Source: Gammaproteobacteria bacterium (lineage in GTDB: Bacteria; Pseudomonadota; Gammaproteobacteria; Pseudomonadales; Pseudohongiellaceae). From it: a stretch of DNA of 64,000 nucleotides. Every line of letters starts with the position of its first letter. Within the stretch, counting starts at the first letter, position 1. This document shows positions 45,507 to 54,282 of the stretch, piece by piece. Below the pieces are notes generated by a model. The model ran no database searches and was not told the DNA's origin. It saw nothing but the letters and a program-made list of their open reading frames with translations. The stretch spans positions 1 through 64,000 of the forward strand of contig JAQWMX010000005.1 in NCBI GenBank assembly GCA_029246545.1, in the 5' to 3' direction. A program made the position numbers and the translations under genes.

Positions 45507-45920
45507 TTACATTAGACCCAGGATAAAACCCATTAGCGTCAGAGCAAAAACACAGTAACCTGCATTAATAAAGAAACCAGACAATGATTGTTTTTCAAAC
45601 AAGTACAAAATCCCTAAAAACGTTGCCACCCATCCTAGGCCAGCAGCAAATCCTGCACCTGCTCCATATGCTAAACTCGCATCTACACCAACAAACATTT
45701 CAAGATTTATCGCGGCAATTAATGTGAGTAAAAAGGAGAGCCCAAACACTATGGGCAAGTTGCGAGAAGCGAGGTCTTCTTCAGTAAGTTTGAAAGCCTT
45801 CATCCAGGCTTTGCCAAATATCGGCCCATACCAAATTCCGCCAACGACAAAACTTGAAACAGCCGCCAGGATTACTGATATCCAATTGATATTTGTTGTA
45901 GCAGTTGCTGCGCCCATCAT
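45507..45920 (-). CDS. DUF1761 family membrane protein
   Basis: A 137-residue protein with four predicted membrane helices and the DUF1761 pattern INWISVILAAVSSFVVGGIWYGPIFGKAWMKA. The family has no assigned function and is common in marine and soil bacteria. Two adjacent Met codons are possible starts. It lies between the MBL-fold gene and the sulfatase on the same strand, with 60-70 base gaps, so co-transcription is possible but not indicated. Confidence 0.85.
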   Translation of the reverse strand: MMGAATATTNINWISVILAAVSSFVVGGIWYGPIFGKAWMKAFKLTEEDLASRNLPIVFGLSFLLTLIAAINLEMFVGVDASLAYGAGAGFAAGLGWVATFLGILYLFEKQSLSGFFINAGYCVFALTLMGFILGLM

Positions 45921-45989
45921 TCACATCGTTGTTATTTTTAATATAAGGTGTTCTTAAATAAACTGAAAAATATCTAGCTAAACATTCAG

Positions 45990-47561
45990 CTATTCTTCAA
46001 AAGCTGGAAGAGACTCACTGACCGTTCGCCATTGCTCACCATGCAAAGCTTGAAACATACCTGGACGAGCTACCGAGCCTTTGGCGACACCACCCTCCCA
46101 AAGATCATATTTATCAGTCGAATACCTGCCATAAAAGTCTGACACTTTTTGGTCCAGTTCAGCCGCAATATTTTGATAAGCAGGATCACTCATTAGATTA
46201 ATGTGCTGCCCCGGGTCATTTCTAACATCATACAATTCACTCTCGCCGATACCTTCTATTCTTTTCCAATAAGCAAATTCGGGTGTACGAACTCCGCGCG
46301 ATTCTTCTTGCTCATAATAAACTTCATTTTCCCAATCCAGTGCATCTCCAGTTAAAGCATTAGCGAAACTTTCCCCAGGACTATTTTCAAACTGCACATC
46401 CTCGATGCCAATGTAGTCCAAAATTGTTGTAGCCATGTCATATTGACCAATAAGCATCTCACTGGTTTCTCCCGCAGCAATAGAACCTGGGTGACGAATA
46501 ATAAGTGGAATGTTGAGTGCTGCTTCATAAAGATTGCTTGGCGTGGTAACTATGGTGTGTTGCCATAAACCATGTTGACCATAGAAGTTACCTTGGTCTG
46601 ATGAGTAAATTACTAGTGTGTTTTCATCAAGGCCTGCCTCTTCTAATGCTGCAAGCACTCTGCCGACACCGTCATCAACTATCGTATTTTGCGAGGCAAC
46701 GTTAGCCATTGATTCAGGATCATTATGATGAAGAATTGATTGTCGATGATTGCCTTTTAGAAATGCGGGAACATCAGGATCAGTAAGTTGCTCGAGGATA
46801 TTGGCATTCACCGGAACACGCGGGAAAGAATCAAAATCTTGTCCGACATAACTCTCATAGTGACGATTTCGTGCCGGGCCAGTATTAGTTGGCGGGTTTA
46901 AATAGGGCCCGTCAAAATTGAGCTGCAGATAAAAAGGCTGATCCTGATCGACAGAATTTATGTATTCAACAGCTTCATCAGCAAAAAAATCTACTATATG
47001 CCGGTCATTAACTTGAAATACCTCACCGTTATCTACAATAGTATTGTCCCAAAAATCCAAGGTATGGCCGTAAGTAAAAGTTACCCAGTGCTGGTAGCCA
47101 AGGGATGACTGCCAAGGCTGCCCAAGATGCCATTTTCCAATCATTGCAGTCTGATAACCACGATTCTCGAGGGTCTGAGGCAAGGTTCTATACTCTGCTA
47201 CAACAGACCAATCTTCTGGCCATTCATCCAACTTAGCGTCATCAAGCCAGTTATGCACACCATGTTGCGATGGCATTAAACCGGTCATTAATGTTGCCCT
47301 TGTGGGCGAACACATACCGTTCACCGCAAAGGCATTAGTAAATATAAGACCTTCGGATGCTAGCTGGTCAATATTTGGGGTACGGACGTCTGGATTCCCA
47401 TAGGCTCCAAGAATTGAAGCTGGCTGATTATCTGACATGATGAACAAGACATTCATGTGATCCGACGGCCTTACGTTAGACGAGTCGGGACTAGCTGCTA
47501 GAGCGTGCACGCCTGAGCTAAGAGCGATTATTGCAACTATAAGTTTAAGACTTTTAATCAT
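45990..47561 (-). CDS. Exported sulfatase (type I, Cys-type)
   Basis: A 523-residue arylsulfatase-family enzyme with a signal peptide (cleavage near LAA-S). The formylglycine motif is CSPTRATLMTG, with Cys84 to be converted to formylglycine by a maturase not present in this window. Metal ligands lie in IMSDNQPAS (N/Q variant of the usual DDQ) and YSSDQGNFYGQHGLW. Such enzymes desulfate polysaccharides, aryl or alkyl sulfates; choline-sulfatase-like or carbohydrate sulfatase cannot be decided here. It lies alone ahead of a non-coding gap. Confidence 0.92.
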   Translation of the reverse strand: MIKSLKLIVAIIALSSGVHALAASPDSSNVRPSDHMNVLFIMSDNQPASILGAYGNPDVRTPNIDQLASEGLIFTNAFAVNGMCSPTRATLMTGLMPSQHGVHNWLDDAKLDEWPEDWSVVAEYRTLPQTLENRGYQTAMIGKWHLGQPWQSSLGYQHWVTFTYGHTLDFWDNTIVDNGEVFQVNDRHIVDFFADEAVEYINSVDQDQPFYLQLNFDGPYLNPPTNTGPARNRHYESYVGQDFDSFPRVPVNANILEQLTDPDVPAFLKGNHRQSILHHNDPESMANVASQNTIVDDGVGRVLAALEEAGLDENTLVIYSSDQGNFYGQHGLWQHTIVTTPSNLYEAALNIPLIIRHPGSIAAGETSEMLIGQYDMATTILDYIGIEDVQFENSPGESFANALTGDALDWENEVYYEQEESRGVRTPEFAYWKRIEGIGESELYDVRNDPGQHINLMSDPAYQNIAAELDQKVSDFYGRYSTDKYDLWEGGVAKGSVARPGMFQALHGEQWRTVSESLPAFEE

Positions 47562-47880
47562 GGGGTTTAGTTAATCCGTATCAAAATATAAAGAATTGTT
47601 GAGAGAAAATTTACACACAATACTCATGATAAGCAATACAACACCTTTGCTAAGAAAACTTTTTAATTTACTGTAGAGTGCTTAGCGCACTATACTTCAC
47701 ACAAAATATAAAAGGTGGCTGTAAATTATGCTGAAACTATTATTAAGATGTTCATTGTAACCACGAATGCGTAAATTAAACTCGAACATATGGTTGTATA
47801 CCGAACACCTCCTGACACCTATCATTCGCCATTAAGTCACACCTCTTTTAGAGGTATAAAGCAAACTATCAGATTACTCT
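47562..47880. other. 319-base intergenic region with a short dyad
   Basis: AT-rich divergent region between the sulfatase and the ornithine-cyclodeaminase-like gene. I see no gene. ACCTCT-TTT-AGAGGT (47841-47855) is a perfect 6-bp dyad 25 bases before the plus-strand start and could be an operator. No clear ribosome site precedes the ATG at 47881. Confidence 0.5.
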
Positions 47881-49020
47881 ATGACTACAAATACAAAGAT
47901 TGATTTTCTCTACCTTTCTGAACAGGACATGATTCAAGCAGGTGTTACAGATATGTCTTCCTGCGTCGATACGATGGAAGAAATGTTTATTCTGCTGCAT
48001 AAAGGTGACTATCGTATGGCGGGGCCAAACAATGATTCCCACGGTGCAATGATTACTTTCCCGGATGAGTCACCATTCCCAACCATGCCGAAACCAACGG
48101 CTGATCGTCGCCTGATGGCGATGCCTGCTTATCTGGGAGGGGACTTCCAGACCTGTGGTGTGAAGTGGTACGGATCAAACATTGCTAACCGTGAAAAAGG
48201 TTTGCCGCGCTCTATTCTTATGTTCATCCTTAATGATATCGACACAAGCGCACCCCTAGCATACATGTCGGCTAACCTGCTATCTGCGTACCGAACCGGG
48301 GCAATACCCGGTGTGGGTGCTCGTCATTTGGCCCGTAAAGATGCGAAAGTAATTGGCTTGTTAGGTCCCGGTGTAATGGGAAAAACTTCTGTTGCCTCCT
48401 TCATGGCAGTTCGTCCGGAGATCGATTCGATCAAAATTAAAGGCCGCGGCCAGAAGAGTTTAGACAATTTTCTGAACTGGTTGAAAGAAGAGTACCCACA
48501 GATTACCAATATTCAAGTTGTTGAGAGCAACGAAGAAGTAGTGCGTGATTCTGATATCGTCACTTTCTGTAATTCTGGCGAAGTTGGAGATCCATCTCTA
48601 TACCCAATTGTAAAACGTGAATGGGTAAAACAAGGTGCATTCTTAGCGATGCCAGCTAGTTGTAGTCTTGATGACGACATGAGTAGGCCAGGTGTAAGAA
48701 AGGTAATGGATAATATCGGTCTGTATAAAGCCTGGTACGAAGAGGTTCCTAAACCTACTCATAACGTAATTCCTCTGATCGGGATGCGCTTTATGGATAT
48801 GGTTGCAGATGGCTTAATGGCTGAATCTGAACTGGAAGATCTTGGTGCCATCATTGCTGGTGTTACACCTGCGCGTGAGAACGACGAAGAGATTATTATT
48901 ATGTCCGTTGGCGGTATGCCTGTAGAAGATGTTGCGTGGGCAACCAAGATTTACCGCAATGCTTTACAACAAGGTATTGGCACTAACCTGAACCTGTGGG
49001 ATGAGCCAGCACTGCGTTAA
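47881..49020 (+). CDS. Ornithine cyclodeaminase/mu-crystallin family protein (tyramine oxidase subunit B-like)
   Basis: A 379-residue NAD(P)-binding protein of the OCD/mu-crystallin family. Family marks are the opening FLYLSEQDMIQAGV, ANLLSAYRTGAIPGVGARHLAR and the Rossmann motif VIGLLGPGVMGKTSV (about residues 160-175). Members include ornithine cyclodeaminase, ketimine reductases and proteins annotated as tyramine oxidase subunit B. The gene leads a run with RidA, an FAD oxidase and a symporter, fitting breakdown of an amino acid or amine through an imine. Codons favour CTG for Leu and CGT for Arg, unlike the TTA-rich genes elsewhere in the window. Confidence 0.85.
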   Translation: MTTNTKIDFLYLSEQDMIQAGVTDMSSCVDTMEEMFILLHKGDYRMAGPNNDSHGAMITFPDESPFPTMPKPTADRRLMAMPAYLGGDFQTCGVKWYGSNIANREKGLPRSILMFILNDIDTSAPLAYMSANLLSAYRTGAIPGVGARHLARKDAKVIGLLGPGVMGKTSVASFMAVRPEIDSIKIKGRGQKSLDNFLNWLKEEYPQITNIQVVESNEEVVRDSDIVTFCNSGEVGDPSLYPIVKREWVKQGAFLAMPASCSLDDDMSRPGVRKVMDNIGLYKAWYEEVPKPTHNVIPLIGMRFMDMVADGLMAESELEDLGAIIAGVTPARENDEEIIIMSVGGMPVEDVAWATKIYRNALQQGIGTNLNLWDEPALR

Positions 49021-49086
49021 TCGTTATTTATTCGGGCCGTAGCCTGAGTTGCGGCTGTTCTGCCACACTATATAATTCGGAAAGCT

Positions 49087-49506
49087 ATGACTAAAATCGT
49101 AAAAGTTAAAACGGGTTCCAAGTTTGAAGAGATCGCTAGTTACTCACGTGTAGTGGCGGTTGATAACTGGATCTATGTCTCCAATACGGCAGGCCGCAAC
49201 CCGGACACTCTAGAGATCCCTGAGGATGTTGTAGAACAGGTTAAGCAAGTTTTCGCTAACATTGAGCGTGCACTTACCGCAGTAAATTCATCCTTGAAAG
49301 ATGTGGTGATGTCTCGCGTATTTATTCAATACCCTGAAGACACACCAAAGGTGATGGAGTTCATCGGCACTAAATTTCGCGGCGTTAATCCAGCGACTAC
49401 AGTAACTTGTCCACCATTGGGATCGGAAGTTTATAAGGTTGAATTGGAAGTTACTGCCTACCGCGGGGCATCTAAAGCTGGAGTCGAAGAGATTTCAATC
49501 GCATAA
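49087..49506 (+). CDS. RidA family protein (second copy)
   Basis: A 139-residue RidA/YjgF-fold protein with VDNWIYVSNTAGRNPDT, VEQVKQVFANIERAL and VMSRVFIQYPED. GGAAAG precedes the ATG by a few bases. It is clearly different in sequence from the RidA at 1692, so the two are not a recent duplication. The neighbours (an OCD-like protein and an FAD oxidase) both handle imines, the substrate class RidA hydrolyses. The gap to the next gene is 36 bases. Confidence 0.88.
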   Translation: MTKIVKVKTGSKFEEIASYSRVVAVDNWIYVSNTAGRNPDTLEIPEDVVEQVKQVFANIERALTAVNSSLKDVVMSRVFIQYPEDTPKVMEFIGTKFRGVNPATTVTCPPLGSEVYKVELEVTAYRGASKAGVEEISIA

Positions 49507-49542
49507 GTTTTAACATCCCACTTCACTATCTGGATTTTCATT

Positions 49543-50835
49543 ATGACTAGCACATTAAGGCCTATTATTACCCAAAATGAGTTACCCTCCTCGGCAAGTG
49601 TAGTAGTTATTGGTGGTGGTATTGTTGGTGTAACCGCTGCGTTAGCGCTTGCGGAGCGTAACATTTCGGTTGTGTTACTTGAAAAAGGCCATATCGCTGG
49701 CGAGCAATCCTCTCGCAACCTTGGCTGGATCCGAAAGACAAGTCGTCATGCTTATGACGTCCCTCTATCACTGGCATCTGACCTTATATGGGCTGCTTTT
49801 CCCGAACGTGTTGGTAGTTCAGTTGGATACAAGCAAAATGGAATTATGTTTCTTGCTCATAACGAAGAGCAAATGAACATGTATGAAGGCTGGCATCAGT
49901 CGGTTGCAGATTTGAATCTGGATTCTCGCTTACTGACACCAAGTCAAATTGACCAGTTAGCTCCCGGTGGTAAAGGGAAATGGTTTGGGGGAGTGCATAC
50001 TCCATCAGATGGCTATGCCGAACCTACCTTAGCCACCAATGCCTTGGCTGAAGCAGCAATGCAAAAAGGAGCAACGCTGGTTCAGCACTGTGCAGTGCGA
50101 AAGTTATCGCGCTCTGCCGGTAAGATCTCTGGTGTTGTAACTGAGAAAGGTGAGATTACATGTGAACAAGTGCTGCTGGCTGGCGGTGCTTGGTCGCGCC
50201 GCTTTCTCGGCAACGAAGGCATATCACTCTCAACCCTGCCAGTTATTTGCTCAGTGGTACGTACTAATCCTATTGAAGGCCCTACGAATATTGCGGTAGG
50301 CGGTCCAAACTTCTCGTTTCGCAAACATCAGGATGGCGGATATATCATCACTCAGCGCGGCAAACTGGATGCGCCATTAACTCTGGACCATTTATTAATT
50401 GGTTGGCGTTACTTTGAACAGTTAAAGCATATGCATAGCTTTCTTAAAGTCGGTGTAGGTAAAGCATTTTTCAACGACCTAAAGCTCAAGCGTCGCTGGC
50501 AAGCTAATGCTGAAAGTCCTTTTGAAGTTATTCGAACAATGAACCCGAGCCCGAATATGAAACTGAATCAGGACGCAATAAACAATATGAAGGCGGCTTG
50601 GCCAGCGTTTAATGAAGCCAGTATAGAAGAAGCATGGGCAGGACTGATTGATGTTACGCCGGACTCAATGCCGGTAATCGATAAAATTGAGTCTATTCCA
50701 GGCCTAACTATTGCAACAGGTTTCTCCGGTCATGGCTTCGGTACTGCTCCAGCAGCAGGTCAACTTGCTGCAGATTTGATCAGCGATGTTAAACCGATTA
50801 TTGATCCGTCGCCTTATCGAATGGCTCGATTTTAA
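49543..50835 (+). CDS. FAD-dependent amino-acid/amine oxidoreductase (DAO family)
   Basis: A 430-residue DAO-family flavoprotein. The dinucleotide motif is VVIGGGIVGVTAALALAE (about residues 20-37) followed by VVLLEKGHIAGEQSSRNLGW, a pattern common to D-amino-acid and sarcosine-type oxidases. The C-terminus has DVTPDSMPVIDKIESIPGLTIATGFSGHGFGTAPAAGQL. It probably oxidises a secondary or D-amino acid. Together with the OCD-like and RidA genes it makes an oxidation-imine disposal set. No ribosome site is obvious before its ATG. Confidence 0.87.
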   Translation: MTSTLRPIITQNELPSSASVVVIGGGIVGVTAALALAERNISVVLLEKGHIAGEQSSRNLGWIRKTSRHAYDVPLSLASDLIWAAFPERVGSSVGYKQNGIMFLAHNEEQMNMYEGWHQSVADLNLDSRLLTPSQIDQLAPGGKGKWFGGVHTPSDGYAEPTLATNALAEAAMQKGATLVQHCAVRKLSRSAGKISGVVTEKGEITCEQVLLAGGAWSRRFLGNEGISLSTLPVICSVVRTNPIEGPTNIAVGGPNFSFRKHQDGGYIITQRGKLDAPLTLDHLLIGWRYFEQLKHMHSFLKVGVGKAFFNDLKLKRRWQANAESPFEVIRTMNPSPNMKLNQDAINNMKAAWPAFNEASIEEAWAGLIDVTPDSMPVIDKIESIPGLTIATGFSGHGFGTAPAAGQLAADLISDVKPIIDPSPYRMARF

Positions 50836-50957
50836 GACAGTTCTTGGTGCTGCAAGCGAATATAGTTCAAACACATAATTATCTATAAAAAAGAGTCAAT
50901 CCAATTGAAAACACTTTTAAGCGTTGTTAATAAGTTGGCATTCAAATGGAAGGTATT

Positions 50958-52304
50958 ATGAATTCACCTATCGTTCATCTAAGCACCCTCGGTATCCTGC
51001 TGTTTGTTGGTGTTGTGCTCCGAACGAAAGTTGGCCTGATTAAACGTTTTTTTATTCCGGCTTCACTCATTGCGGGGTTAATCGGTCTGGGACTGGGCGA
51101 GTACGGACTGAAAGTTCTTCCTGCCGACATGCTAGAGACATTCTCATCACTTCCATCAATGTTGATCACTATCGTCTTTGCACCGATGCTTATGGGTATC
51201 GAATTCCCGAAGGCAAAAGATATGGCGAATACGCTCGCCCCTCAGTTGCTTTATGTCTATATAGGTGATTTTCTTCTAATCGCTGTACCTTTACTAACAA
51301 CAGCTTTTTTGATTGCCCCGATTTGGAACGTCGATGAGATGTTCGGCACAATAATAGAAGTTGGCTTCGTAGGCGGGCACGGTACAGCAGGGGGGTTGGC
51401 TCAAGTTTATACAGAACTAGGCTGGGAGGAAGGCGGTTCCTTAGCCCTAACGACGGCAACTATAGGGCTTTTCATTGGCATTATAAGCGGCATGATTATA
51501 ATCAATCACGGTGTGAGAAAAGGCTACACTTCAATCCTAAAAAACTCTGATTCGAAAAGTAGCCAAAAACATCAAGACCTCATTGCAAAGAAAGATCAAC
51601 CGGTTGGTGCACGCATAACGATTAACAAAGAAGTGGTCGAACCGATGGCGTTTCATTTTGGCGTAATTGCGTTAGCAGTGATGGCTGGAGTAGCAATACT
51701 ATTTGTAATTGAGACTCTGACAGGACTTAATTTGCTATTGTTTCCAATGGCGATGATCGGCGGGTTGCTGGTGCAATGGGCACTTTCAAAAACAGATTTT
51801 AAAGATTCAGTTGACCGTGGAACACTGAACCTAATTCAAGGCTTAGCTCTGGAACTACTGATTTTATCGGCGATTACGACGATCAAGATACCAGTCGTTC
51901 TAGCCTATGCGATGCCCCTTTTGCTGATTATAATTGCCTCCGTTTTAGCTCTGCTAGTCTACTTCTACTTCCTTGGACCCAGGTTATTTAAAACTGAATG
52001 GTTTGAACATGCCATCGTAAACTTTGGCACATTATCTGGCGTCGCAGCTGTTGGGTTGATGCTATTACGAACCGTTGATCCTGAGATGAAATCAGAAGCG
52101 GTAAAAGCGTTTGCGATGCGTGCACCATTTGTGGCTCCATTTATTGGAGGCGGCTTGCTAACCACTGTTCTCCCTCTCTTAATTATAAATTATGGAGCGG
52201 CAATTGTTGGAATAGGATTCTTATTGGCGTGCATTGTTTTACTTATAATTGCGCGCGCGTTTGGATATTGGGGTAGCCCTACTATGAAGACTGACAACCT
52301 ATGA
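50958..52304 (+). CDS. GltS-like sodium:glutamate symporter family protein
   Basis: About 448 residues with ten or more hydrophobic segments in two halves. The first conserved motif is the VGFVGGHGTAGGLAQVYTELGW loop, as in GltS (GGHGTAAA-type), and the second half has IVNFGTLSGVAAVGLMLLRTVDP. GltS carries glutamate with sodium; this divergent member may take another amino acid. The start at 50958 is preferred over an ATG 12 bases upstream because GGAAGGT precedes it. It is the likely importer for the preceding oxidase genes. Confidence 0.82.
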   Translation: MNSPIVHLSTLGILLFVGVVLRTKVGLIKRFFIPASLIAGLIGLGLGEYGLKVLPADMLETFSSLPSMLITIVFAPMLMGIEFPKAKDMANTLAPQLLYVYIGDFLLIAVPLLTTAFLIAPIWNVDEMFGTIIEVGFVGGHGTAGGLAQVYTELGWEEGGSLALTTATIGLFIGIISGMIIINHGVRKGYTSILKNSDSKSSQKHQDLIAKKDQPVGARITINKEVVEPMAFHFGVIALAVMAGVAILFVIETLTGLNLLLFPMAMIGGLLVQWALSKTDFKDSVDRGTLNLIQGLALELLILSAITTIKIPVVLAYAMPLLLIIIASVLALLVYFYFLGPRLFKTEWFEHAIVNFGTLSGVAAVGLMLLRTVDPEMKSEAVKAFAMRAPFVAPFIGGGLLTTVLPLLIINYGAAIVGIGFLLACIVLLIIARAFGYWGSPTMKTDNL

Positions 52305-52380
52305 ACTGGGCAGGCAACAGAGTCAATTTCTGACTCCAGTGTTTGATGAGGCATATTTTTATTAGCCGCTTGAGATGATG

Positions 52381-53532
52381 CTAGCTGTTTAAGGCTTCTT
52401 GTTTTTTATTTCGTTGATTTAGGGTGCCAGGTAACATCAGCAATGCAGCAAACACGAATATCACAACGCTGGTTATATTAACTAAGTCAAACCCGCCGAC
52501 TTCGAGCAACATGGCCGCTATGAATGGCCCCAGTGCTAAACCAAGGAATTGCATGGATACACCGAAGGTCACTATTCGTCCGCGGATGTCATAATCGGCG
52601 AGCACAGAGAAAAGAAAGGGAACTGTCAAGTTCCAAAGCATATTGAAACCACAAACCCCAATCCAGAACATCGCACTGCCAATATCACCCACAAATAAGA
52701 ATATGAATCCTGCTCCGCCAAGGATACCGATGCCGAGCGGCAATATCCGCCCAACTCTGGCTTGAAGCAAAACTGGAACAAGCGCGCCTCCTATGCCGAA
52801 GAACTGCGATACTGTTATAGCATTGGCAACATCTTGTTCACCCATTCCAGCTTCGAGCCCAACCAAAAACAGATATGCCCAGACAATACCGATGGCTATG
52901 TTGTAGACCAGCAGGCCGCTCAGAGATGAGACTTTGATTGTGGTCGAGTACTCAATAATTTGCTTAGGTAGTTCAACAATTTCACCAGAGTGAGGCAGGG
53001 ATTTAACAATGAATAAACCGCTGGCACAGAATAATGCTAAAAATATATACAAGCCATTCATACCAACAAATTCATAAATGCTTGGCATAAATAGCATGCC
53101 AAATGCACCATAGATAAGTAACCACACGACAATTAAGCCAAAGTTTCGATCAGGCTTGGACGTCAATCCCGCCATCGTAAAACCTAAGGAAAGTAGCCCT
53201 CCTGAACCCAAACCAATCACAAAACGAGTGACTGATAGCAGCATAAAATCCGTTTGCCCAATCGAAGCCATATTGCCGACTGCGCAAACGATAAGGCAGA
53301 CATATAGAACTTTGTGCCAATCGACGCGGTTGGAAATGAAGCTCATTAAAATTGTGGTGGTCGCAATGCCGAACATTTCATAGGAAGCAATTAACCCGGC
53401 TTGCTGTTCATCAAAGCCCAAATATGCAACTAAACCCTGGATGAAACCAGGCTGCAGAATAAAAACACAAGGTCCAATCACACCGATGTAAATTATCGCA
53501 ATAATGGATTTTCGGGAATTAATATCAGTCAT
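52381..53532 (-). CDS. Major facilitator superfamily transporter
   Basis: A 383-residue MFS protein with 12 membrane helices. It shows the central-loop break near residue 190 (LPKQIIEYS) and the helix 2-3 loop ISNRVDWHKVLYV. The pattern LGSGGLLSLGFTMAGLT in helix 4-5 is typical of sugar or drug MFS carriers. It is convergent with the GltS-like gene and divergent from the DUF1080 lipoprotein. Substrate unknown; it may or may not belong to the amino-acid module. Confidence 0.8.
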   Translation of the reverse strand: MTDINSRKSIIAIIYIGVIGPCVFILQPGFIQGLVAYLGFDEQQAGLIASYEMFGIATTTILMSFISNRVDWHKVLYVCLIVCAVGNMASIGQTDFMLLSVTRFVIGLGSGGLLSLGFTMAGLTSKPDRNFGLIVVWLLIYGAFGMLFMPSIYEFVGMNGLYIFLALFCASGLFIVKSLPHSGEIVELPKQIIEYSTTIKVSSLSGLLVYNIAIGIVWAYLFLVGLEAGMGEQDVANAITVSQFFGIGGALVPVLLQARVGRILPLGIGILGGAGFIFLFVGDIGSAMFWIGVCGFNMLWNLTVPFLFSVLADYDIRGRIVTFGVSMQFLGLALGPFIAAMLLEVGGFDLVNITSVVIFVFAALLMLPGTLNQRNKKQEALNS

Positions 53533-53695
53533 GTTTATCCAGTTTCAGAAGGTGTTTTGAGTGAGACAAGTTAACTTATTTGGATGCCACCCTACAAACT
53601 TTTCTTTATATGCTAGGAATAGCAGCTTTCGTCTTTATTGATAAACTATGATAGTTTTTATATTAATAAATCAAAACTATTCACGAGGAAGAAAA

Positions 53696-54274
53696 ATGTT
53701 AAAACAAATAAAAATATTTACTCTGATTCTTTTGGCAATGCTTGTAAGCGCTTGCTCTATGATGCAATCCTCCAACATGACCACTCTTTTTGATGGAGAA
53801 ACTTTACAAAACTGGAATCCTATCGGGAATGCAGATTGGACATTTAATGATGGCTATGTGGAAGGTTCCGATGCACCAGGCTTTCTGGTTTCAAACCAAA
53901 GTTATGAAGACTATCGTTTAATAGTTGAATTCTGGACAGATGAACCAGCCAACAGCGGCATTTTTATTCGTTGCCAGGATAGTCAGAATGTTACTGATAC
54001 TAATTGTTATGAAGTTAATATTTTTGATACCCGTCCAGACCAGACTTATCGTACTGGAGGCATCGTTAATATTGCAGCTCCTACAGCAACTATCAATGCC
54101 GCAGACCAATGGAACCGTTTTGAAATCGTCGCGCTAGGCTCACAGCTTTTGATCACCTTAAATGGCACTGAGACCGTTAACGTCAACGACGAACAATTCA
54201 GCTCGGGTTCTATTGCACTTCAATATAATTCTGGCGTTGTCAGGTTTCGTGAAGTTAGTATTCAAGAGCTTTAA
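53696..54274 (+). CDS. DUF1080 (3-keto-disaccharide hydrolase-like) lipoprotein
   Basis: A 192-residue lipoprotein with lipobox LVSAC. The body TTLFDGETLQNWNPIGNADWTFNDGYVEG and the LIVEFWTDEPANSGIFIRC segment are the concanavalin-like DUF1080 fold. Members act on or bind polysaccharides and 3-keto-glycosides. The start at 53696 is chosen because GAGGAAG precedes it and it yields a proper lipoprotein leader; a frame 16 codons longer does not. dacB starts eight bases after its stop, so the two may be co-translated. Confidence 0.87.
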   Translation: MLKQIKIFTLILLAMLVSACSMMQSSNMTTLFDGETLQNWNPIGNADWTFNDGYVEGSDAPGFLVSNQSYEDYRLIVEFWTDEPANSGIFIRCQDSQNVTDTNCYEVNIFDTRPDQTYRTGGIVNIAAPTATINAADQWNRFEIVALGSQLLITLNGTETVNVNDEQFSSGSIALQYNSGVVRFREVSIQEL

Positions 54275-54282
54275 TTCAAGCT

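Noticed and set aside
52305-52380. Terminator between the GltS-like and MFS genes (GAGTCA/TGACTC)
   Set aside because: The stem is only 6 bp and no T-tract follows on either strand.
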